Assembly: GCA_964580655.1 (NCBI GenBank)
Contig: CAZOMR010000160.1
Coordinates: forward strand, 1-7,990
Direction: 5' to 3'
Source of the DNA: CAZOMR01 sp964580655
GTDB lineage: Bacteria > RBG-13-61-14 > CAZOMR01
Length of the DNA stretch: 7,990 bases
Within the stretch, counting starts at the first letter, position 1, and each line of letters opens with the position of its first letter. The notes under the pieces are model-generated. The model saw only the letters and a list, made by a program, of their open reading frames with translations, searched no databases and had not been told where the DNA came from. Made by a program: the position numbers and the translations under genes. Shown here in pieces: positions 1 through 4,605 of this stretch.

Positions 1-122
1 CCAGACGCCAGAATTTAACATAATGTTTCATGACAAGTTATGAAACCATCTATACATACTATATACTTCATAATTAAAAATTCTCTGTGTCCTCTCTGTC
101 TCTGTGGTTCAGAGATATTGAC
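1..122. other. AT-rich region downstream of oppF with a short hairpin
   Basis: The segment follows the oppF stop codon on the minus strand and holds no gene I can support. Positions 25-31 and 40-46 (GTTTCAT and ATGAAAC) form a perfect 7-bp inverted repeat around an 8-nt loop. It has no G+C-rich stem and no following T-run, so I do not call it an intrinsic terminator, though it is the only hairpin candidate after the operon. The rest is AT-rich apart from the purine repeat listed separately at 82-110. Confidence 0.4.
82..110 (-). repeat. Degenerate purine repeat, CCACAGAGA / GACACAGAGA type
   Basis: On the minus strand this reads as consecutive imperfect copies of a short unit: CCACAGAGA, then CAGAGAG, then GACACAGAGA, ending at an A/T run. 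Simple dispersed repeats of this style are common between genes in Desulfobacterota, Nitrospirota, Planctomycetota and several candidate phyla, from memory. It lies 13 nt beyond the oppF stop codon. A related but different short purine repeat lies at the other end of the operon (7564-7648), so the operon sits between repeat-rich spacers. Confidence 0.5.
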
Positions 123-1115
123 TCAACCTTTGACAGGAATATGATGGCAGGATGCGAAGTGCCCGGACTCGTATTCCTTCCATTCCGGCTCGGCTTCCCG
201 GCACACTCCTTTTGCATAGCGACAGCGTGGATGAAATGGGCATCCGGTTGGAGGATTGATCGGGCTGGGAACATCGCCTTCCAGGATGATCCGGGTTCTC
301 TTGCGAGAGGGCTCCGGGATGGGCACAGCACTCATAAGCGCCATGGTGTAAGGATGTAGGGGGTTGTCATAGAGCCTTGAGGCCGGGGCCAGCTCAACTA
401 TCCTGCCAAGATACATTACCGCCACCCGGTCGGATATGTGCTCCACCACGCGGAGATCATGCGCGATGAAAAGGTAAGTGAGGTTCCGCCTCTCTTGGAG
501 TTCCATGAGCAGGTTAAGAATCTGGGCCTGGATGCTTACATCAAGCGCTGATACCGGCTCGTCGCACACGATGAACCTCGGCTCCACCGCCAATGCCCGC
601 GCGATCCCTATCCGCTGGCGCTGTCCCCCGGAGAACTCGTGCGGATACCGGCCGTAGGAATCAGGATGAAGGCCGACCTCATCAAGCAAAGCCATGATCC
701 TGTTCCGCTTATCCTTGCCACGCGCTAGCTTGTGGATGGTAAAGGCCTCGCCAATGATACTCCCCACGGTCATTCGAGGATTGAGAGATGAATAGGGGTC
801 CTGGAAGATTATCTGCATCTCTTTTCGGAGCGCCCTCAGCCGCGATGAATCATAGTCAAGGATGTTTTGAGCATCGAAAAATATGCGCCCCTCCGAGGGC
901 TCAAGCAGACGAAGGATGGTCCTGCCAAGAGTACTCTTGCCGCAACCGGACTCTCCAACAAGACCAAGGGTCTCGCCTGCGCTGATCTCCAGGCTGACCC
1001 CGTCCACCGCCTTGACCGCAGAAACCGCACGCGAAAATACTCCCCCACGAACCGGAAAATGCTTCTTCAAATCCTCGGTTTTCAGTAAAGCCCCAACTGT
1101 TTTTTCATTCATCAT
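123..1115 (-). CDS. oppF: Oligopeptide/dipeptide ABC transporter ATPase (OppF/DppF type)
   Basis: This is a cytoplasmic ATPase subunit of the peptide importer. It hydrolyses ATP as a heterodimer with OppD to drive uptake through OppB-OppC. The 330 residues are full length for the family. Visible motifs are Walker A GESGCGKST (54-62), the Q-loop FQDPYSS (Q105), the signature SGGQRQR (162-168), Walker B ending in D185-E186, the D-loop SALD (189-192) and the switch histidine H219. The C-terminal oligopeptide-transporter extension has four cysteines (C292, C298, C305, C323) in the C-x5-C-x6-C pattern, which binds an iron-sulfur cluster in some Dpp importers. Translation starts at a double Met (1115 or 1112). 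The Shine-Dalgarno sequence is weak, and a 6-bp inverted repeat (1118-1135) lies directly upstream. It should follow oppD directly but is separated from it by about 2.5 kb of AT-rich accessory genes. The Opp versus Dpp label, and the substrate, cannot be settled from sequence alone. Confidence 0.95.
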   Translation of the reverse strand: MMNEKTVGALLKTEDLKKHFPVRGGVFSRAVSAVKAVDGVSLEISAGETLGLVGESGCGKSTLGRTILRLLEPSEGRIFFDAQNILDYDSSRLRALRKEMQIIFQDPYSSLNPRMTVGSIIGEAFTIHKLARGKDKRNRIMALLDEVGLHPDSYGRYPHEFSGGQRQRIGIARALAVEPRFIVCDEPVSALDVSIQAQILNLLMELQERRNLTYLFIAHDLRVVEHISDRVAVMYLGRIVELAPASRLYDNPLHPYTMALMSAVPIPEPSRKRTRIILEGDVPSPINPPTGCPFHPRCRYAKGVCREAEPEWKEYESGHFASCHHIPVKG

Positions 1116-1232
1116 CTAACTTAGCTTGTTAAGTTTAAAGTGATGCTCTGACACCCTTTTCCCCGGGTTAAATACTTAATTTTTCTATTTTTCCATGTAG
1201 CAATATTTCATCTAAATATCTCTATTAATTAT
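1116..1232. other. AT-rich junction between the 365-residue gene and oppF
   Basis: This 117-nt spacer marks the right-hand junction of the accessory block with oppF, in transcription order. It holds an AT-only inverted repeat at 1203-1219 (ATATTT and AAATAT around CATCT) and a second at 1118-1135 (AACTTA and TAAGTT around a 6-nt loop) immediately before the oppF start. A repeat copy shared with 2362-2378 is listed separately. Neither hairpin has the G+C-rich stem plus T-run of an intrinsic terminator, so transcription could pass from the island into oppF. No promoter stands out. Confidence 0.4.
1122..1141. repeat. Direct repeat copy A (TAGCTTG + 3 nt + AGTTTAAAGT)
   Basis: TAGCTTG (1122-1128), three bases (TTA) and AGTTTAAAGT (1132-1141) match copy B at 2362-2378, which has the same 17 bases without the 3-nt insert. 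The copies flank the 365-residue gene in the same orientation. Because the region is AT-rich, part of the match could be chance, but TAGCTTG plus a 10-base match in the same order is more than I would expect between two short spacers. Confidence 0.5.
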
Positions 1233-2330
1233 TCAGTTCTCATATTCTGACCTTAAAGATAAATACTCTTTAAAATCTTCATGTGTAGTCATTTCCTTTT
1301 TTATTTTATCTACTTCTTTGCCTTCTATGGGAATAGGGAAACCATATTCAAGATATAACATGTAAAATTTAAAAGCATTTTCATTTTTGATGAAATTCAA
1401 AAATTTTTCTATTATGGAAATTATCTTTATGGAATGTTCTTTTCCTATCGTAAAAGGACCATAGTGAATTTCTTTCATTAAATATTCATAAGAAAGTGGA
1501 ATTAAACCATAGTAAGATGATGGCACAAGTAAGCCCACTTCATTTGTTAGGCCATGTGTAAGTGGATTCCTATAATTTCCCTTTAAATTAATAATTTCAT
1601 CATACAGCTTCTTAAGTTCCTTATTCTTAGAAATATCGAATACCAATTTAAACCTTTCCTTCAAGCTTCTCTTTCTATAATTGAAAAAATCTATTCTTGG
1701 CTGTTCAAAAGCATACATAACATCAAGTATAAATTCCAGCAAGGAAAAGAATGATAAGATCAAAGAGAAGGAGCAAATTGAAATAATATTTTCGTATCTT
1801 GTTCTCTCATTCAAAATTTCTACAAAATTATTTAAATTGCTATTCTTTTTAAGTTTATCAAGATGTTCTAAATTTTCCAAAACACTCTTTTTATAAAACT
1901 CTAAAATAGAAGACAACTTATGACAGACATTGTTCAAATAGAAATTTCCTTTCTCCACTTCAGATTTCAACTCATTATATAATACTTTATTCAATAATTT
2001 TGATGCTTTTATAATCTTAGCTTTTATTTCTTCTGCTATTTTAAAAACATCTTCATTCAACTCAAGTCCTTCAATAGTCCATGTGCCAAATTTATAATCT
2101 CTTACCATAAATGAATAACCTTTAAATTTAAGAAATGTATGCCATGAAACCTTATCCATTTCACCATAATTATCAAAACCGAGAATTCTTATTAGAAGCA
2201 TCTCTACTATGTAGGCTGGTGGATTATAATTGCCAGTTATAATATTTTTAAATTTAGAAAAATAATCTGATTCCGGCTCAAATTGTGTGAAATCTTTAAG
2301 AAGTCTTTTAATCTTATTTATCCCATCCAT
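1233..2330 (-). CDS. Uncharacterised HEPN-like protein with an R-N-x-x-x-H motif
   Basis: I recognise no named family for the whole 365 residues. Residues 185-260 are predicted helical: a hydrophobic helix (about 186-208), a charged linker with SLKERFKLVFDI (222-233), then a helix ending in NYRNPLTHG (252-260). R254, N255 and H259 fit the R-x4-6-H motif, often RNxxxH, that marks HEPN domains, many of which are metal-independent RNases in toxin-antitoxin and defence systems. The N-terminal part (1-100) has a conserved-looking aromatic stretch (RDYKFGTWTIEG, 77-88) of unknown role. Residues 100-180 are Lys/Glu-rich and probably helical. No signal peptide is seen; it is probably cytoplasmic, although the helix at 186-208 is hydrophobic enough to be misread as membrane-spanning. 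The ATG at 2330 has a good ribosome binding site. G+C is about 28%, far below the Opp genes, which points to acquisition by transfer. It lies 59 nt after the 224-residue gene on the same strand. The HEPN assignment rests on motif and context, not on a profile search. Confidence 0.8.
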   Translation of the reverse strand: MDGINKIKRLLKDFTQFEPESDYFSKFKNIITGNYNPPAYIVEMLLIRILGFDNYGEMDKVSWHTFLKFKGYSFMVRDYKFGTWTIEGLELNEDVFKIAEEIKAKIIKASKLLNKVLYNELKSEVEKGNFYLNNVCHKLSSILEFYKKSVLENLEHLDKLKKNSNLNNFVEILNERTRYENIISICSFSLILSFFSLLEFILDVMYAFEQPRIDFFNYRKRSLKERFKLVFDISKNKELKKLYDEIINLKGNYRNPLTHGLTNEVGLLVPSSYYGLIPLSYEYLMKEIHYGPFTIGKEHSIKIISIIEKFLNFIKNENAFKFYMLYLEYGFPIPIEGKEVDKIKKEMTTHEDFKEYLSLRSEYEN

Positions 2331-2336
2331 CGGAAA

Positions 2337-2342
2337 TCACCT
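2337..2342 (-). promoter_or_regulatory. Ribosome binding site of the HEPN-like gene
   Basis: On the minus strand AGGTGA lies 6 nt before the ATG at 2330. It is a clear Shine-Dalgarno match and supports this start. Its TGA also ends a 16-codon frame starting at 2387, which is probably incidental. Confidence 0.6.
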
Positions 2343-2361
2343 GGCGATTGAAATGGATTTA

Positions 2362-2378
2362 TAGCTTGAGTTTAAAGT
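2362..2378. repeat. Direct repeat copy B (TAGCTTG + AGTTTAAAGT)
   Basis: This is the uninterrupted 17-base copy of the element also found at 1122-1141, placed between the 224-residue and 365-residue genes. Its right part overlaps an 11-base TTAAAGTTAAA (2372-2382) that recurs exactly at 3101-3111, just upstream of the 224-residue gene. The spacers ahead of both island genes and ahead of oppF therefore all carry related sequence. Confidence 0.5.
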
Positions 2379-2389
2379 TAAAGACATAA

Positions 2390-3064
2390 TCATCCATCTC
2401 CATCATCTATCCTCAAATCAGACATATATTCAAATGCTTCACACATGTCGTCAAACATAACTTCCAGTCCTAGACAAGCTCCATCAAGTAAATTTAATAA
2501 TTTATCCATTAAATCTACATAGTCAAATAAATTAAAGAAAAATCTTTTTGGTAGGCTGGAACTTCCATTTTTCTTAATAGGGTATCTAAATGAATAAGAA
2601 CCAGGATCTATCTTCTCAATATCATTAACAAGTTTCTTTATATCATTAAAGTTTTGAAATTCTTTAATACCGGTCTCACCTTCACCTTCCCAACCCACTG
2701 CTCTAAAAATTCTTTCTACCGTGGAAAGCATTGATGATATTTTGTGTGAAAAAACAATTTTCTTAGCAGGAACTTTTTCGCCAGACAGACTAAGAATTTC
2801 GAATCCAGTTATAACTATGCCTTTAATATATAGCTCAAGCGAATGGCGATACAAGAATACAACGGGCAAAGATTGTAAGTCATTATGTACGTAACCCTCC
2901 ATTGATTCAATTAAATCTTTTCCGGCACGATGAAAAGCTCTTGCATAAAGAGGAAAATCATGTTCAGGTGCTCCTATCCAATTTAATTCAACATTTCCAC
3001 ACCAATCTCCTGGCGAAAACAGCTTGAATTTTTTTGAGTTCTTCTTTTTTCTAGAAATGTCCAT
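2390..3064 (-). CDS. Conserved helical protein of unknown function, possibly HEPN-like
   Basis: The 224-residue protein resembles a family I recall only as hypothetical. Its marks are a helix with LPVVFLYRHSLELYIKG (about residues 66-82), a short HKI block (about 107-109) and DPGSYSFRYP (153-162), followed by a helical C-terminus that ends in an acidic tail. The YRHxLELxxK helix looks like the first helix of several HEPN-type proteins (compare HHALELxLK), but I see no R-x4-6-H catalytic motif near the C-terminus, so HEPN membership is inference. No signal peptide or membrane segment is evident. I chose the ATG at 3064; a TTG at 3091 would add nine residues, and neither has a strong Shine-Dalgarno sequence. 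G+C is about 32%. The stop codon is 59 nt before the HEPN-like gene on the same strand, so the two are probably one transcript and may work as a pair. Confidence 0.75.
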   Translation of the reverse strand: MDISRKKKNSKKFKLFSPGDWCGNVELNWIGAPEHDFPLYARAFHRAGKDLIESMEGYVHNDLQSLPVVFLYRHSLELYIKGIVITGFEILSLSGEKVPAKKIVFSHKISSMLSTVERIFRAVGWEGEGETGIKEFQNFNDIKKLVNDIEKIDPGSYSFRYPIKKNGSSSLPKRFFFNLFDYVDLMDKLLNLLDGACLGLEVMFDDMCEAFEYMSDLRIDDGDG

Positions 3065-3100
3065 TACATAATTCCATGAAAATGGGATCAAAGTTTAATC

Positions 3101-3111
3101 TTAAAGTTAAA
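3101..3111. repeat. Partial third copy of the island repeat (TTAAAGTTAAA)
   Basis: TTAAAGTTAAA here is identical to 2372-2382. It is preceded by AGTTTAA at 3092-3098, so it resembles copy B with a small insert. It lies 37 nt upstream of the ATG chosen for the 224-residue gene. Being AT-only apart from one G, it is weaker evidence than copies A and B. Confidence 0.3.
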
Positions 3112-3162
3112 CAACATACATCCTCCATTTCCTTCATCTTTCTTTCATTTCTATTATATTCG

Positions 3163-3186
3163 AGACTAAAGTCTTCCTCCAGACTT
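3163..3186. repeat. Overlapping inverted repeats AGACT / AAGTCT / AGACTT
   Basis: AAGTCT (3169-3174) and AGACTT (3181-3186) form a perfect 6-bp stem with a 6-nt loop. AGACT at 3163-3167 can pair alternatively with AGTCT at 3170-3174, but with only a 2-nt loop. It marks one edge of the G+C-rich patch in the island spacer. There is no T-run, so it is not a standard terminator. Confidence 0.4.
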
Positions 3187-3221
3187 CGCATTCGCTCAGC
3201 CCTCCAGGTTTCGGCACAGCC

Positions 3222-3272
3222 TCAACTCGCACATTCCAGATGTTTCTCTACAATAATTTTATATTGTCTCAT
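3222..3272 (-). pseudogene. Probable N-terminal remnant of a HicB-type antitoxin
   Basis: The frame reads MRQYKIIVEKHLECAS and then a stop codon. The first eleven residues look like the start of HicB-family antitoxins (from memory, M-R-Q-Y-K-V-I-V-E-K-H followed by P-D-G-Y-V-A-Y-P). The conserved DGY-AYP continuation is missing, and I found no convincing continuation in any frame. It has a far better ribosome binding site than any intact gene nearby (3279-3287) and a palindrome over a possible -10 upstream, as expected for an autoregulated antitoxin. No HicA-like toxin gene is present. It could instead be a true short leader peptide or chance similarity, since sixteen residues are too few to be sure. 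Confidence 0.4.
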
Positions 3273-3278
3273 GAAAGT

Positions 3279-3287
3279 CCTCCCTCC
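3279..3287 (-). promoter_or_regulatory. Strong ribosome binding site before the antitoxin-like remnant
   Basis: GGAGGGAGG on the minus strand ends 6 nt before the ATG at 3272. It is close to an ideal Shine-Dalgarno sequence, so the 16-codon frame is probably translated or descends from a well-translated gene. Confidence 0.55.
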
Positions 3288-3294
3288 AAAAGTC

Positions 3295-3312
3295 TATCAT
3301 AAATAAATGATA
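3295..3312 (-). promoter_or_regulatory. Operator-like palindrome overlapping a possible -10 box
   Basis: TATCAT (3295-3300) and ATGATA (3307-3312) form a perfect 6-bp inverted repeat around AAATAA. On the minus strand the sequence contains TATGAT (3301-3296), one base from the -10 consensus, about 23 nt upstream of the remnant's start codon. I see no good -35 at 16-18 nt spacing. A dimeric repressor site over a promoter is typical of toxin-antitoxin operons, but the sequence is AT-rich and the promoter call is weak. Confidence 0.35.
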
Positions 3313-3332
3313 CCACAGTATTTATAATCGCA

Positions 3333-3596
3333 TCAGTCATCTTTTTCTTTGTCCCCACGGCCATTTGCGAGACGCATTTTATCCAGGTCTATGTCATACA
3401 GGAATTTTACTATCTCTTTTATTATTTGCTTTTCATCCCAGTCGGGATTTTTATAATTGATGTATGAATTCAGGAGTGCCCTGGCCTCTTCATTAATCTT
3501 TGAAGCTATCCACAATCTCTGCTCGCCGGTCATATTTCTCAGAATTTTGACAGAATAATCGTCAATCATTTTTACTTTGCTCCAATCTATCTCCAT
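3333..3596 (-). CDS. Small conserved helical protein, function unknown
   Basis: This 87-residue soluble protein has a central stretch (NMTGEQRLWIASKINEEAR, residues 21-39) and a later WDEKQIIKEIVKFLYD (53-68). Together they resemble a widespread family of small hypothetical proteins of the form MTPEQR...A...AR...P...S..E...L...LYG. From memory these often sit next to nucleotidyltransferase-like or toxin-antitoxin-like genes, but I cannot name the family. The tail is charged (KEKDD). The ATG at 3596 is only 3 nt from the oppD stop codon. Its best Shine-Dalgarno match (GAGG) lies inside the end of oppD about 11 nt upstream, so translation is probably coupled to oppD. G+C of about 40% lies between the Opp genes and the AT-rich island genes, so it may belong to an older or separate insertion. 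Confidence 0.7.
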   Translation of the reverse strand: MEIDWSKVKMIDDYSVKILRNMTGEQRLWIASKINEEARALLNSYINYKNPDWDEKQIIKEIVKFLYDIDLDKMRLANGRGDKEKDD

Positions 3597-3599
3597 TTT

Positions 3600-4598
3600 T
3601 CATTTAACCTCAAAGCATCTGACTTTGTGGCCGGGTCTTTTTTCCAGGATTTCCGGCACAGCTTCCCGGCATATAGGTTTTACGATTGGACATCTCTCCT
3701 GAAAGGGGCATCCTGGCGGAAGGTCAATCGGGCTGGGCACTAGGCCGGGTATGGCCTTGAGCCTTGCCCTTTTTCCAGACCCTTCGGGTTTTCCCTCCAG
3801 CTTTTCGCCCCTGGGGCCGGGCAGTGAAGCGAGAAGCCCTCTTGTGTAAGGATGCAGGGGATGCTCGAAGATTTCGCCTACATCGGCTTCCTCCATTACC
3901 TTGCCCGCATACATTACTATCACCCGCTGGACTGTCTCCGCGATCACCCCGAGGTCATGTGTAATAAGGATCAGGCTCATCTGAAGCTCGCTCACGAGTT
4001 GATTGATAAGCTCCAGTATCTGCGCCTGTATGGTTACATCCAGTGCCGTGCTCGGCTCGTCCGCGATCAAGAGTTCCGGGTTGCAAGAGAGGGCCATGGC
4101 GATCATCACGCGCTGGCACATTCCTCCGGAAAGCTGGTGCGGGTATTCGTTAATGCGCTGTTCAGGGTCTGGTATGCCGACTTTTCTCAACATCTTGAGC
4201 GTGCGCTCTCGGGTCTCGGCCCTGCCGGATTTCTGGTGAAGACGGATCGCCTCGCCGATCTGATTGCCCACGGTATAAACCGGGTTCAGGGAGCTTACAG
4301 GCTCCTGGAAGATCATGGAGATGCGGTTTCCGCGGATATTTCGCATCCGGCCCAGGGGAATTTCAAGCAGGTTTTGCCGGTCAAAGATGATCCTTCCTGA
4401 CATGATTCTTCCCGGAGGGTCCTGGACGAGCCGCAGGATGCTCAGTGCGGTAACACTCTTTCCACAGCCTGACTCCCCGATCAGCCCAAGCTTTTCCCCG
4501 CGCTCAAGCGCAAAGCTTACGCCGTCCACCGCTTTTAGAAGCCCGGCCTCGGTCCGGAAGACCGTGACCAGGTCCTGAACCTCTAACAAAGCTGACAT
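3600..4598 (-). CDS. oppD: Oligopeptide/dipeptide ABC transporter ATPase (OppD/DppD type)
   Basis: This is the first of the two ATPase subunits, cytoplasmic and paired with OppF beneath the OppB-OppC channel. It has 332 residues, complete for the family. Motifs are Walker A GESGCGKS (41-48), Q-loop Q98 in MIFQEP, the signature LSGGMCQR (156-163), Walker B with D180-E181, the D-loop TALD (184-187) and switch histidine H214. The C-terminal extension has C297, C303, C310 and C328, the same C-x5-C-x6-C-x17-C pattern as OppF, a possible iron-sulfur site. The signature has M-C where GQQ or GQR is usual; GGM-QR variants are common in OppD, so this is not a defect. The ATG at 4598 is preceded by GGTGAGG, which overlaps the stop codon of the acidic gene (7-nt gap), implying coupled translation. 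Confidence 0.95.
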   Translation of the reverse strand: MSALLEVQDLVTVFRTEAGLLKAVDGVSFALERGEKLGLIGESGCGKSVTALSILRLVQDPPGRIMSGRIIFDRQNLLEIPLGRMRNIRGNRISMIFQEPVSSLNPVYTVGNQIGEAIRLHQKSGRAETRERTLKMLRKVGIPDPEQRINEYPHQLSGGMCQRVMIAMALSCNPELLIADEPSTALDVTIQAQILELINQLVSELQMSLILITHDLGVIAETVQRVIVMYAGKVMEEADVGEIFEHPLHPYTRGLLASLPGPRGEKLEGKPEGSGKRARLKAIPGLVPSPIDLPPGCPFQERCPIVKPICREAVPEILEKRPGHKVRCFEVK

Positions 4599-4605
4599 AG
4601 AAGCC

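Larger units (their letters stand above)
3065..3332. other. Mosaic spacer upstream of the 224-residue gene
   Basis: This 268-nt stretch has no intact gene. In minus-strand order it holds an operator-like palindrome over a possible -10 (3295-3312), a very strong Shine-Dalgarno sequence and a 16-codon antitoxin-like fragment (3222-3272). After these comes a patch of about 57% G+C (3181-3240) with inverted repeats. Next is a second strong Shine-Dalgarno sequence (minus-strand GGAGG, 3122-3126) that leads into no real reading frame, and last the repeat-like TTAAAGTTAAA (3101-3111). The abrupt changes in composition suggest several past insertions or deletions at this point. Confidence 0.5.

Noticed and set aside
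25..46. Hairpin after oppF as a rho-independent terminator
   Set aside because: The 7-bp stem is AT-rich with an 8-nt loop and no downstream T-run in the direction of transcription.
1115..1135. Integron attC-like core motifs (ACTTAAC and GTTAGAT on the minus strand) before oppF, with GTTAAAC near 3107
   Set aside because: The two motifs are only 7 nt apart, far shorter than any known attC site. No paired inner boxes or integrase gene are visible, and such 7-mers arise easily in AT-rich DNA.
1203..1219. Inverted repeat after the HEPN-like gene as a terminator
   Set aside because: The stem is AT-only and only 6 bp long, with no T-run following on the minus strand.
2337..2387. 16-codon minus-strand frame (ATG at 2387) between the 224-residue gene and the HEPN-like gene
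   Set aside because: It lacks a ribosome binding site, overlaps the repeat copy and has no recognisable similarity. The stop codon overlapping the next gene's Shine-Dalgarno sequence is probably chance.
3051..3191. 46-codon minus-strand frame (ATG at 3191) crossing the spacer into the 224-residue gene
   Set aside because: It overlaps the start of the 224-residue gene in another frame, has no good ribosome binding site and crosses the composition break. It may contain remnant codons but is not supported as a gene.
3852..4400. Plus-strand open frame opposite oppD
   Set aside because: It lies wholly antisense to a motif-complete ATPase gene and has no recognisable domain or ribosome binding site.
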